Origin: Triplophysa rosa
Lineage: Eukaryota; Chordata; Actinopteri; Cypriniformes; Nemacheilidae
Direction: 5' to 3'
Assembly: GCF_024868665.1 (NCBI RefSeq)
Contig: NC_079898.1
Span: 10,314,981 to 10,378,980, forward strand
Length of the DNA stretch: 64,000 nt
Program-made: the position numbers and the translations under genes
Notes under the pieces: model-generated
Seen by the model: the letters and a program-made list of their open reading frames with translations, nothing else
What the model was told of the DNA's origin: nothing
The model's database searches: none
Shown here: one piece after another, positions 24,338 to 36,489 of the stretch
How positions within the stretch are numbered: position 1 is the stretch's first letter
How the letters are laid out: every line of letters starts with the position of its first letter

Positions 24338-24641
24338 TTAACTTGGGAAATGGGATGTGATCTTTCCCTGGCTTTAAAGATAGGGAGTGATGGTAACTGC
24401 ATGCTTTGAAATAAATCTTTATTGTTAGACGATTAAGCTTATATAGTGCCGTAACCTCAGCGTAAAACAACATCGGGTAGTTGTTAAATGTAAAAATAAG
24501 CTATTCCAGTCAATCACGCAGTATGCCTCTTCCAGATTTGTCGTTTATTCCAAAACACCACAGTCTGAGTTGTGCTGATATCACAGCAAATCACAAACAA
24601 CAACACAAACAAGTTGTTCTGGCAATCACATGGCACATTGG

Positions 24642-24642
<1 letters not shown>

Positions 24643-24677
<35 letters not shown>

Positions 24678-24689
24678 TCTCTCTCTCTT
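24643..24689. repeat. (CT)n microsatellite
   Basis: A CT dinucleotide run interrupted once by CCCT. It produces spurious Leu-Ser and Glu-Arg frames on the two strands. Confidence 0.95.
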
Positions 24690-24699
24690 GAGGAGATAA

Positions 24700-25285
24700 G
24701 ACGAAGCTTAAAAGCATCCTGCAAAGATAGCTGGGGCATTAAAATCCTGTCGCTTCTCAGTAAACATTTCCCCTCAAGCGCCCCAGTGGCTCAATGTTAT
24801 TTTACAGAGCTGCAAGACTCTTTTGTTTATTAGCGTAATATTACCATTTAAATCCCCCCAAAGCACAGCGACCTACAGAACACTGATTTGGACGATATGG
24901 GCATGTTCATGCTTGGTCACTTACCTTGCCCTCTGGGTTACGAAAAGCCGTTCAACTAGAACAGATTTACAAAATAAGCAAATTTACAGTTTTAATAGAT
25001 CATGGTCACAGCATTAACAAGACAAAGTGACAATACATCTTCTGTCTCCCTCTGTTCGTCATGACTGTCAGATTCATTCTTCTGCTATTATCTGCAAGAT
25101 TTGAATTTCTGTGTTTGGCAGGCGATTTTAACCAGAGTGACTTACAGTGCAAAGTACTGTAAACATTTTTTGTCTGCTTGTGTGTGTCACTGGAATTTAG
25201 CGCAAAAGTCTTCTAGTTGAGCTGCAGGAACAACAGATCATTGAAGCACAGCATCTGCTCATAATAGCATGTTTCCATGATGCAT
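24700..25285. other. No gene seen
   Basis: Plain sequence without exon signals. Confidence 0.5.
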
Positions 25286-25289
25286 TTAA

Positions 25290-25522
25290 AGGGATAGTTC
25301 TGTCACCAATTACTCACTCCAAAGCTATATAATTGCTTTGTTCTGTTAAACATAAAAAAATATATTTTGAACCAATCAGTTCTGGGGCACCATTGACTAC
25401 CGTAGTAGTTTTTTCCTACTATGGTCAATAGTGCCCCAGAACTGTTTGGTTACAAACATTCTTCCAAATATCTTTTTTTTTGTTCAGCACAACAAGAACA
25501 CAGAACTTCTATTTTTGTCCCT
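25290..25522. mobile_element. TTAA foldback MITE, copy 6 (variant core)
   Basis: TTAA at 25286-25289 and at 25523-25526 flank a 233-base element starting AGGGATAGTTCTGTC. The core is a distinct inverted pair, CTGGGGCACCATTGACTAC and its near complement TAGTGCCCCAG, around a TTTTTTCC loop. The same core type appears in the MITE interrupted at 52260. Non-coding. Confidence 0.88.
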
Positions 25523-25529
25523 TTAATGT

Positions 25530-28500
25530 CCCCTCAGGTTCGATTAAACCATAAAAATATGAAGTAGGCCTAAATGGTACAAAATGGACAAAACACTAAA
25601 CCTTTAAGGTATTTATTGGACAAACTATTTTGACTTCTGTCAAAAAGGAAACCCAAAGCATATTAGGGAATGGGTTTTATTCTAATTTGCAGAGAAACTG
25701 CAAAGAAATACCAAAAGCTCACAGGAAATAATGCACACATCTGTTATTAATATTTGTTGATCATGTCTTGTGGTAAAATTTTCCAATCATTCTCCTGTTC
25801 TATGTCTACGCTTGAATGGGGCGTAAGGTTAGAGTTTGGGTTGGGGAAATAGTTAGTCTTGTGTTTTGTACAGGAAGTAGAACAATCGGAGCAGGTGGCA
25901 TGGATTGTCAGAACAGTCTGCTTTTTTTGCCAAGATTCTCAAAGTTGAGCTTTAGTTTATACTCCAAGCACACCAATGCAACATGCAAACTAACTTTGAA
26001 ATGGGTCTTCAAATATTTCAATAAAGAGTGAATGTGTAAATTGTCCAAAACTAGACATCACTTCTGGCCATTGCGGTTTCGGTGTACTGCATTACTGTTT
26101 CTGTGTACTATTATATCAAATAAATATACACTATATTTCATAAGTATTTACTGAGTACTTTAGGTACAATACTTCAAATGTGACCCTGCTGATTTTTGGT
26201 GATTTACAGTTTTCTACATAAAACCATCCTACATAATGTAAAGAACATTCTGTGAAAATATAACCTGGATATCTGTAATACTGACCGACTAAGGCCATGT
26301 CAAAGATTAAAATCATAGGGAAAATAATGATTAATATCAATAATATGTACTGTATATATTACGTGATGCTCATTTCTCATAATTACATTGTGAGAATTTA
26401 GCCTGAATTTCACAGACAGGGTCACAAATGATATGAGACAATATGAATGAACACCATAACATTAATACAAGTGTGAACAAAGTGTATTGGAAAAATAAAA
26501 CAAAACAAAAAAGTCAGTCTTCTTCATGTACCTGATATTTCTGTCTGACACTCGGTTCACAACATTCAACAGCAGCGCATCCGCATCGGCAGCTGGCGCT
26601 GAATCTAAAGCAGAGGGACGGAGGGTCTCTTTCCACCGAGACACAGATGAGGAGTTGTCTGCAACAGGCAGATGGGCTGCGCTTTCTTAGTCTAATGCCA
26701 ACACGCCCCCTGACTGATCTGTATTCTGAGAGGTAAACGCTGCCGTGGCTGCTGCCAATTCTTCAGTGTGTGTTTGAAAGACAGCTCTAGGGGTTAAGAG
26801 GAAAGATTTGCCTTTGAATCGCCACGAAATCCAATATGAACTCAATTCCAGAAAATCATCCATGGGAAGAAAGGATAACATAATGGTTCTTATAACACAT
26901 CAAACGATGGAGCAAAATGGACTTACGAAAACAGGTGGTTGATTCGAATTTTAAGAGAACGTCTTCACGGTTGTTCAGAGACAGTGTTTAAGTATAAAAA
27001 GGCTCTGCAAATACAGCATAAACGAGTCGGTGTAAACGCAGCATATTCCACTGATGGGACTTTGAATGATTGCGGCCATTACGCTCACACTGGGTTTGAT
27101 TATCTTGTCTCGGTGACTAATATTTATAGTCCATCACCCATCCTTATGCATTTGAGCTTTAAATAAGAGCAGAAATTGGACCAACTGGAGCAATAATCAT
27201 CAATCAAAGGAGTCGCACTGTTGAGTATCATCACTAATTTAGGGCTGAATGCTTCAAACTTCTATGTGTCTAGGTCATATTTCACCAAATAATGAGGAAA
27301 TAAGATTGTGGATAAACAAAATTAAGCCTGATTTAAATACCACCCCTAGTTTTCATAAATTAAATAAACAAAGATAATGGCATTAATAAAACATAAATAA
27401 CGATAATGGCATTTTAATGAGATTTCGAAGTATTTATACACCATGATAGGATTTGTTGTACTACCTTTGTTTATGCAGATTTTAATTATATGATCATTCC
27501 CATTACAGCAATAGAGTAATGAGTGTATAATGAGAATTACAAAGGAACTCATCTGGTAATAAGAATGGGAACAAACTACATTGTGCAACTGGATAACCTG
27601 CAAAAGGGTTAGTTCCAGTCTGATTAGTTAGTTAGTCTGATTGGTTAATAGCTATGACCGCTGCACCTAATGGTTCCGTTTACGGAAGTCATGCCACTCG
27701 GCGGCTATTTTTGCAACGCCACCAGGCTGCTATTTACATCATAGCAAGACAACAGTCCTATCTGGTTTCTAAAATCGCTGGCAAAAATCTTTATTAAATA
27801 ACACATTTCCGATCAATATTTAAGCCTGACACGCACTGTCCCATAACTTTTGTTCCCTAATCTTAAATTTCGCTAAAATTCACATTTTCGCTCCAAGCTG
27901 GGAAGCACCTCATGACAGCACAGCCCTAGAATCGTATGTCTTTATCGATTTTTTACTGGAAGGCGGGACTTTCTTCGCTAAAGCAACCATATTCAGCATT
28001 GCATTCATACATATAAATATCTAGATGCCGCATTAGCATCTGTTTAAGAAAAGAGGGTGGAAAAGATCCCGCCCTCCTTTCAGAGCTCTCTCCAAAGCCA
28101 CGCCTCCTCATGTCAATCACCTCATGTCTCACTGACTGATGAGACAACATTAGTACAAAACACATCACATTAATAACGAATGTAAACAACTTATGGATTT
28201 CCATGGAGGATATACTATACATATTATAAATACTTTTAATACTAGATCACTTTACTTATTGAATGCTATCAGGAAGTGAAAAGATTTTCAAGCAGTATAA
28301 CAAAAAATGAATCTAAAAAAAATGTCTATCCTTGCTTAAGTCCTCCTCTGCTACACCTGCCCAAGCATTCACAGTATAACACTTGTAGTCTACGGCTGCA
28401 AGTGGATAAAAAATTACTTTTCCCCGGCACGTTGTCACTGCCAGTCAGCCAGAAGCTTGTGAGTCCCATCGCAAAGAGAGAGAGAGGAAGCCAATGATAC

Positions 28501-31500
28501 AGCAACAAATGAAACTGACAGACGGCCAAGTGCACTTTTGATGACTAGCAGAAGAGATGCTGCCATACATGTATCAGCTGGACTCAAACCATCATACCTG
28601 GACTGAAACTGAGTGAGCGAGACTGTAATTACAACTATATAAACACCGGCAAATGTACGCGTACAGAGGTTCGGCTTAAGTGAAAATGATTGACACGCTG
28701 GCATTTAGGAATTAACTCCAGTCACTCGAGGCTGTTTGGGAAAAGAAAAAGAAGGAAAAAAATAAAGCCAGTTTTCTGTTTCCTGCCTGGCCGCATAGCT
28801 GCATAGCCGCAGGAATGTATTTTGAGCTCTTTTTTTTTGCCAGAGCAGAAGTTATGACTGTGCCATGGGCAAGCCGCTTAAGTTTAATGTAAATAAATAA
28901 CGGAGGCAAAAATTTGTTTCTGCCGAGAATAAAGAAGGATGCCAGTGTGATTATAGGATACAGCATAAAAACAAACACATAAACCCATGTTATATGTATG
29001 CTTATAGCCAAAGCACAATCTGTTGTACGAAACTAGCTGCACGGCAGCAGCTTAACCACCCAAACATCAACTTATAATATACCATGGGCAAACCAGTCAT
29101 GCAATTAAACACAAGTGCATGCTGCACGGCGACAGCACATAGAAATCAACACGTAACGTTACACATTCTGCCTGTAGACCTAGCCACAATCTCAAATAAA
29201 GAAATAACTGTCTTACATTACTGCTGGCCTGCATGCAAAACTCCAAAAGTGGCCTTTCTTTCTGGGTTGACGCTGTTGAAGTCCTGCATGAGGACATAAA
29301 TGTTCAGTAAAAAAAGTCTGAAATTCGTTTTTGCGCCATTTGGACAAGACCGCTCGTGATACTTGACGCCGTGACGTCATGAGACACTTGTGTTGTCATT
29401 GTAACAGGGAACGTTATTAATACAAACACAATAATGTTATTAATGTTTTTAATGGATATTAGTGAATAGACACATTAATAAAAGGTATCATATTTATTTT
29501 TGATCAAATATTTTCATTTACGGAGTGTCTATTTACACCGAGTATAAAAAGCCCGCCCAAGGCAGCAATGCTTTTTACACTAACCGAAAACGCAGTATTT
29601 TCTTTGGATTAAGTAGAAATAGTAGTTAGATGCTATTGATACTTGTAAATAGTGGCCGATAACGTTACTATTTGAACCTCAGTATTGTTGAGCATTAAAC
29701 ATTATGCAATAATAACAGAGTGTAAATCATTATATTTATAAAAAATATTAAAATGATGGCAACTTATTGAGATATTAAAGCCCTTACCCTAAACCTAGAT
29801 TTTATGAATAAAATGAATTTTAAGACTTGAATCAATTTTATTGAAAACAATGCCTTTATGATCTGTGATGTGATAGAAAAAGGTAAAAGAGCATTTTCAG
29901 CAAAGGTTGGATTAGAACCCCGGTCTCCTGTGCCACACTATGCAGACTTTACACCTTATGTCACTGGAATCACTGTTTGAAATGGTGTCCTCCTTACACT
30001 TTCTCTATTCCAATCACATATTGGTGGGTGGACCTAGTACAAATAGTCTCTGCCTTTATTTATTTATTTTTGACACGTTTCAGTTTTTCTTTCGCTCAAC
30101 GCCCCACTTCCCGCGGCTATGCCTGGCCGTGACAAACAAATGGATGGGCCGCCGGTTTCAGGCCAACAAATAAAAGAACCTTATATCACAGGCCAATCAC
30201 GTTGCTCAAAAGGACTGTCGGACTAAGAGAGAAAAAGGACACAACTGAGGGCTGATGGTACTGTCCAGTTGTATGCGTTTAAGATCAAACATTTCATTTG
30301 GAAAAAAACATCTAAGACATAAAATAAGGCTTCAATCGTCAGACAGATGAAATGCTACATTCTCGTGCCATTTACACTGTATATATATCAATCTTTCTGT
30401 CAGAAATTCTTTCAGTTGATGTCATAAGCTGCCAGGCTGTGCAACATCTGCCCTCACATCAGACATCAGTCTTATCTTTCACTCTACTGCTGAGATCTTT
30501 AAAACACACCATCATCTTTTAATGACGCTACCAAGATACTTGCGAGTCTTTTTAGAACGGCTTTTATGCAGTTTTAGGGTGTGAACATTTCTTTTAAAAG
30601 GGTTTGATATCACGGGAAATGACATTTGCCTTGATTTCCTTGAAGTGACATTCTACCACTGACTCACTACGCCTGACAAGGTTTTGGTACGTGTGTTAAA
30701 CTGTATATTCCCCAGCCTGTTTGAAATGCAAGTCCCACACAATAAATCTTTTCACTATTCTTCAACTTCAAGTCCACCGATGTTAATCTACTAGCAAACA
30801 GCACCTGGGTGCACACAAGCGCTGTGATTAGTCATATAACCTGTCGATTCAAACTCCCAACGACGGGTGAATTCTTCAATTTATGAAATCAAAAACCTGA
30901 AATATTAACACTTGACCGCCCACATTTGCTTACAACATCAGTACCTATTTGGTGTTCCGAAACTTGGCACTCCTGGTATCAATGAGAAAGGAAAACGGGG
31001 AAAAAAACGCTGCTCAAAAATGTAAAAACAAACATTTTAGTCCATTTTGATTTTATGCTGAGAACACGCATAAATACACTGTTGCAATTTCACACGTCAA
31101 GAAAGCAAAAACGCTGTAAAAGGCACAGCAACAGTAATAGGTCAATTAATTTATAATGGTGTAATGTGTGACATGACCCCTTTAAGAGACAGCGTACTGC
31201 CCACAGGCGCCGTGATACCAACTGCAATGTTTAATAGTTTTCCTCACACACATAACATTTCACACAGTCATTCCAGTCCAGTCACTTACTGGAAACCAGC
31301 CCCCCACATGTGCCCACTCTTGTGTACGTGTCACTTCCACTATTTCACCTACTTCCTTCATCACTATCTATGTCAGTCCTTTTCAAAATTTGGAGTTCCT
31401 CACAACAGCATATAGTTTAAAAAACAATTTAGATCTCAGATCTGTCATTATACCATCATTGTACACAAACCGCTAAAGAACAAACAGCAAACATGCGTTA

Positions 31501-31809
31501 AAGCCCAGACAGAGAAATGTGTGTAGAGAATTCATTCCTTTCCATGCAGAGCTCACAGAGGGCAAACAAAATGTTCAAAACTGTAAAAACAGGATACAGC
31601 CATTCAGGCCCAGTGAGGATGGAGGTGTCACGAGGGTCACAGATTATGGCGCCGTCTGTCATTGTTTTGAGTGTCTATCAGATGAAAGACCAACCTGTTT
31701 GTCTTTCTCTTTTGCCTTCCCGCTGTTGGACACACGGGAGGAAGTGACATCACGAGGGATGACAGAGATTTGGTGCAATGGCATGTTCATCCCCGCAGTT
31801 CAGTGGAGC
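25530..31809. other. No confirmed gene; long unique or noncoding stretch
   Basis: A 6 kb stretch with one weak exon candidate (26532-26604, listed separately). From 27640 to 28130 the sequence carries fish repeat-like blocks (GTTCCGTTTACGGAAG, TCCCGCCCTCCTTTC). From 28700 to 28950 it is compact and non-repetitive, possibly conserved noncoding. Frames on both strands at 28276-28704 overlap each other and look like noise. If the terminal exon at 31810 is real, its 3' untranslated region begins just left of 31810. Confidence 0.45.
26532..26604 (-). CDS. Candidate isolated coding exon, unidentified
   Basis: On the minus strand, a strong pyrimidine tract, CCGTCCCTCTGCTTTAG, precedes a 73-base open segment that ends CAG followed by donor GTACAT. 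In the phase with two leading bases it reads SAPAADADALLLNVVNRVSD and a few more residues, with coding-like codon use. No partner exon was found, the donor is weak, and I do not recognise the peptide. It lies downstream of the terminal exon at 31810, so it would belong to another gene or be a false call. Confidence 0.25.
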
Positions 31810-31876
31810 TCACACTCTCTGAAGCAGAAGCTTGTCCACCAGCTCCGGCATGATGGGGGGAACCACTAATCCAAAC
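31810..31876 (-). CDS. Candidate 3'-terminal coding exon of an unidentified gene
   Basis: On the minus strand a very good acceptor, TCTTTTTCTTTCTCTGTCAG, is followed by 67 bases that encode 21 residues and a TGA. The peptide begins FGLVVPPIMP and ends ELVDKLLLQRV. One leading base completes a split codon from the previous exon. The exon at 47999-48052 ends with two bases, AG, so the joined codon is AGG (Arg) and the frame continues. The protein family is not recognised. The hydrophobic and charged mix looks like a folded C-terminus. Caveats: the intron would be 16.1 kb, and two short open segments can be phase-compatible by chance (about one in three once both are open). Confidence 0.5.
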
Positions 31877-32053
31877 CTGACAGAGAAAGAAAAAGATATG
31901 ATCAAATAAGCCGAGGAAGCCAGGTCAAGAAGTGTCACATGTTGTTACACAGAATGATACTCCAAAACTGTGACCACAATCCTAAATACAAATTTTAACC
32001 CTAACCATTAAAATAATAGGTATTTAAGATTGTTGCTGAGTAATTATTATATC

Positions 32054-32137
32054 AACAATAACAACTATTATTATTACAATTATTACTATTATTATTGTTG
32101 TTGTTAATAATAAAATAATAATAATAATAACAATAAT
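32054..32137. repeat. ATT/AAT simple repeat
   Basis: Imperfect trinucleotide runs of ATT, then GTT, then AAT. Confidence 0.85.
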
Positions 32138-32139
32138 AT

Positions 32140-33100
32140 TTTTAATTTACATAATTTACATTTCCAGGACAATCAGGAATGCGGATTAGGAAAATGTTTC
32201 ACAAAATCACTGTAAGCTTTCACAAACAGTCTTATACTAATTGATATACAAAAACATCAAGTCTCATGCAGCGAAAGAAAGGAAATGGAGCCGCAGTTAA
32301 AAGCTGAACCACCAATTACAACCCATTTCCCATACACTCCCTAATGAAACACATTCATGGAGGCAGAACATAGAGCTTATATCATGCTGAGATGCTGCAA
32401 AGTCCGCTTATAAATAGGCTGTTCAACTTCTACCTCCATCTGCTGCTACTATGACAGCAATTAAATTTCTCCCCCTTTTGTGACCGCGCCAACAGTAAGA
32501 CCCGACACACAGGACCTCCACAGTATAATCACGACCATCAGGCCAAATCTACCGGTTCAGGAAGCTGAAAGAAAATGCAAATCAGAGACTTAAAGACTTA
32601 CTGCTGCTGTGAGCTGTCTACGAGCACAAATGGCTTGATATAACAGACACTCCAAGCTGCAGTATGACAGACTGTTGGACGGGGAACACTGCAGTGTTCT
32701 GTATTCAAGAATGAGGTTTAGCCATGCAGTTGCCATTACTTTCCAAATCATTCTGGATCAATGCGCAAATATTCATAATTAGAATGTAAAATGAATTATT
32801 AAAGACTCCATGAAACAAAACAGAAAATTCTGACTTTTTTATAGATTACTGCAGTGTTTAGTTTAAATGATTTGTACATGTAAGTTAATTTAATTTCTTC
32901 TTTAATCATGATGGCCCTCATATTGTTTATCGAAAACATTAACTTCCCCTCCGAAGTCATCTCTCCTCTTCATGAATTATGTTTTGGACAGGGGTTGGCG
33001 AATATTGACTGTCCAATTGCCAGGTTTCTAACTTGCAATGATCCAATTAATTCCTAAACGGCTTTTTTTTACACATTTTGTTTCATTCTAGATGTTTCAT
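32140..33100. other. No gene; intron or intergenic
   Basis: Unique sequence. If the two minus-strand candidate exons belong to one gene, everything from 31877 to 47998 is a single intron. The part 32270-32590 is compact and may be conserved noncoding. Confidence 0.45.
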
Positions 33101-33108
33101 TCTTTCCT

Positions 33109-33273
33109 GTGGCTCAGTGGTTAGAGGATGGCACTAGCAATGCCAAGGTCATGGGTTCGATCCCAGGGGATTGCACATAGTCAGAAACAAATGTATAATA
33201 CAGTGCAATGTAAGTCACTTGGATAAAAGCGTCTGCCAAATGAATAAATGTTATGTAAATGTAAATGTAAATG
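33109..33273 (+). mobile_element. tRNA-derived SINE with L2-type 3' tail
   Basis: The 5' part has RNA polymerase III promoter boxes: a box A-like TGGCTCAGTGGTTAGAGG at the start and a box B, GGTTCGATCCC, at 33154-33164. The 3' part, TTGGATAAAAGCGTCTGCC followed by AAATGAATAAATG and a TAAATG tail, matches the 3' end of the L2 LINE at 5205-6228. This is how such SINEs borrow LINE reverse transcriptase. It has no open frame. Confidence 0.9.
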
Positions 33274-33279
33274 TTTTAC

Positions 33280-35260
33280 TTGCATCGAAACTTGCGTTTC
33301 ATGCATACTTTAATAAATAAGATGATAAAGTTTACTGGTATGCAAAGACCTTAGTAATACAAAAAGGTGTCATTTCACTCTTGTCCTTCTGAGCCCTCGT
33401 ATCTCCAATTATCGTGATATTTCGTTTTTGCCATAAATAATTTTGTTTGGTCACCCTTTGTGTTTGTCACTGGGTTTTGTAAATATCTAACCCATAAAAA
33501 GCATTAAAACGTGCTTATCAAGTTTGACAACACAGCATTTAATCATTTAAAAATCACAACTGGTAGAGTATTTAGTAAACAGAGCAAAAGGTTGTGGGGT
33601 CGAATCTGAGGGGAAAACATATATAGATAAAGTGAATGTAAAAAAAAATGGCAGCGATTACAATGTTTATGCAACATTTGGTGTTGAGACAAACAAACTA
33701 ATGCTAAAAAGCAGGATGCATTAAATTGCAATACGTTATTGATTTCTGGCTTTCTCAATTGGAGTCAAATAATAATCACTTGCACCACTAACAGTATAGA
33801 TCCCCTTACAAATCTCTGTATCTGAATTCAAGCCTACACTTCATTGAACTCATTTCCACATTATGTGATAATTACAATGCAAATCATGATCCAATAACAT
33901 AATATTGTAAAATGAAGGATTGAATGAAATTCTCCTCTTTTTGGCATAGAGCAGCAATAATTCATGAGCGGCTCACAGAACAGCTGGTCAGTTCATATGG
34001 ATGGAGAACTCACAGCAGGCTGACTATCTCAGCAGAAACTGCTCCACATGACTGATCAACAGCTCATGCTAATCACACCCGATTAAAGCACAGAGCATGT
34101 GACTGCAATCACTCATGTGCCACGGGATCAAGAATTATGTACCGGCCAAAACAAAGAATGCAGTAAATATGGAGTGATGCCAAGCCCACAGGAAGTGTGA
34201 AAGGCTGATTAATTCTCTGGAACCCTGCGTATTCAAGTATTCTGAAGGAGTACATGGAGGTTTGATATCATAATCATGAGAAACAGCTAAAGGGAAATGT
34301 TGCCAAATGCCAATGAAGGGGAAAGTATCTCATCAATGTCATGTTTTTTTGTTTTTCACTAGTTGGTTAGGGACAGCGGCTTGCGGTCAGACCGATGAGT
34401 CACTTTGAGGTTTTCATGAATCCTAATGTTATAATAACAATGATGATCTTAAGGCCTGTGGAGAGATATCTAATGCATCAGCTTCCTGCCAATTCCCCAT
34501 CTCAATAAGAAGGAAGAGTGAGGACGTCTAGATCTAATGTACTGTATATACTTCACAGAAACATTAGCACAATAGTTCAGGCACTCTAACTCATCAACAC
34601 CCAAGTATCATTTTGCACAGACAGCAACTGACATTTTGTGAATGTTAGAATGTTAAAATTCAGTGTTTATGAACATCGTTTGAACATTAAAGAGAAAAAT
34701 ACAACTCGTCTGTAATGCCTCAAAGAGCATAATGACTCTTTCATCTTTCTGAACTTTCGGAGAGCAACACTGTGATAAGATATTGAAGATAAATAATGTA
34801 CTCAAATAAATTAGTTACAAAATAGTTTAGTAGTCTCTCTTAAATCAAAGAAAAAAAAAAGAATTGCCAAAGAAAAGTCTGTCACAGAAACAGGTAAGGA
34901 AATTTTTAAACAACCGCATCACCAAATCAGATCAGTCTCATATAATTTCACGCGGGAATTCTGCTATCCTCTGCGCATCTGCAATACGCAAATACATATC
35001 ATGAGCACAACTGGACGTTTCAAATTTAAACAAACTTAAAATATGTATATATATGTTTTTTACACAAACCCAGCATTTTGCTTCAGAAGACATTTACTAA
35101 CCCACTAGAGTTTTATGGATTGCATTTCTGATGGATAGATGCACGTTTTGGGGCTTCGATAGAAAACCATGCACCCCGCCTCTTCATTGTGACATTACAA
35201 AGTTAGGAAGAGCCAGGATATTCAATTTAACTCCAAGTGTGTTCAGTGAAAGAAAGTCAT
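33280..35260. other. No gene seen
   Basis: Plain AT-rich sequence, with a compact non-repetitive part at 33940-34300 (ATTCATGAGCGGCTCACAG and nearby). No exon was supported. Confidence 0.5.
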
Positions 35261-35271
35261 ATACACCTGCA
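35235..35271. mobile_element. TTAA foldback MITE, copy 7, left piece (interrupted)
   Basis: The short GTTCAGTGAAAGAAAGTCAT block plus ATACACCTGCA is MITE internal sequence, cut by the hAT element that starts at 35272. It resumes at 36142 with CACCTGCATGACATGAAGG. The MITE is thus older than the hAT insertion. Confidence 0.65.
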
Positions 35272-36141
35272 CAGTAGCGGTGTTGACCACTACGCAAACC
35301 ACGCAAATACGTAGGGCCCCGCAAGCTTGGGGGCCCCCATTATATATATTTAACACAATGTTAAAAGCAAACTGCATGGTACAGTATATGTTTCATTGAC
35401 AAATGAGCCATGACAGACAAAAAGATGATTAGAGACCAATGCCTTGAACTCTGGTTTCCCTGGAAACAGACAGGTTGCTTGTATGATCAGTTCAAATACA
35501 ATCTAGCAACGAATCTGTTTACATTTGCCCATTTCTAAAGCACATCAATAACTTGTAGATTTGTGTTTTGCTTGAAATTATCTGAAACTGTTGTAATTGC
35601 CTAGTTTAAGTCAGTCTTTAGTAAGTTAGATCACAGCATCTATCTTATGTTTTTTTAGAGAGGAAAATATATTTGATACGCTTAAATATGTCTTCAAAAT
35701 TCTTAAATATTTTCAGCAATTTAATTTTTATAAGTGGAACGTGAGTTCACCATAGTCTAGAAAGCAAGCACTGAAATCTTGAGGGTTCTTTAATAAAATT
35801 AATTTCTATAATATCAACTTGATTTGTGTTCATGCTATTTAGTTTAAATTATTATTGATAACTCAAATTATATTACATTTTAAATGAACAAAATTTGAAG
35901 TGCGCATATCAAATATTAGATTCCAAAACAAAGAATGTTTATTTTTATACCAAACTGTAAACAATTTTGTGTGCTGTTATGCGGTTTAAAGTAAAATAAA
36001 TCCAGGTTATTTATGTCTCACTAATGACATATACTCAATATTACTGTTGTGCAATTCAAAGAAAAAATGTTAGTATGCATGTGTGGGGGGCCTCAGGTCT
36101 TGACTTTGCTTAGGGCCCCCAAAATGGTAAACACGCCCCTG
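35272..36141. mobile_element. hAT-superfamily non-autonomous element
   Basis: Direct 8-base target duplications CACCTGCA flank the element (35264-35271 and 36142-36149). The ends are CAGTAGCGGTGTTGACC and, inverted, CAGGGGCGTGTTTACC. These are imperfect terminal inverted repeats. Subterminal GGGGGCCC and GGGCCC blocks are typical of a fish hAT family. The AT-rich 870-base interior has no transposase frame. It inserted into a foldback MITE. Confidence 0.9.
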
Positions 36142-36206
36142 CACCTGCATGACATGAAGGTGAGTAAATTATGAGATCATTTCCATTTTTCAAACAACTA
36201 TTCCTA
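36142..36206. mobile_element. TTAA foldback MITE, copy 7, right piece
   Basis: It continues the MITE cut at 35271, with ATGACATGAAGGTGAGTAAAT, TTTCCATTTTTCAAAC and ACTATTCC. The right TTAA is degraded. Confidence 0.65.
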
Positions 36207-36214
36207 TAAAAACA

Positions 36215-36485
36215 TAAATTAAGCATAACATACAGGCGGTTTCATCAGGCACACATGCCTGGCCCGACATTAACTTCTGGTCTGTGTTTGGTTATTATCT
36301 AACAATTTATTTTATATTTAATTTATATTAACATTTTGTTGTATTAAGTAAAAGTAAAACTACTCAACAGTTGATTCTTTGCAGAGGTCTACCGGAGTTA
36401 AAGTTTGGGCCACATGAAACATTTGTTTTTGTTGCTGCTGAAACCATCTACAGTTAGTGTTCTTGGTGTAAACAGGCCTAAACAG
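36215..36485 (+). repeat. AT-rich dispersed repeat, copy 3
   Basis: The inverse partner is 8255-8480. Its opening, GGCGGTTTCATCAGGCACAC, resembles ACCGTTTCATCAGATGCGCA near 38100, and the two later blocks are AT-rich. This links the four copies in the window (8, 8255, 36215 and 38090) as one diverse family of unknown class. Confidence 0.6.
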
Positions 36486-36489
36486 GTCA

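Noticed and set aside
29895..29945. tRNA-like GGTTCTAATCC box on the minus strand
   Set aside because: A box B-like motif alone. There is no matching box A at the right distance and no cloverleaf, so not a tRNA and not a clear SINE.
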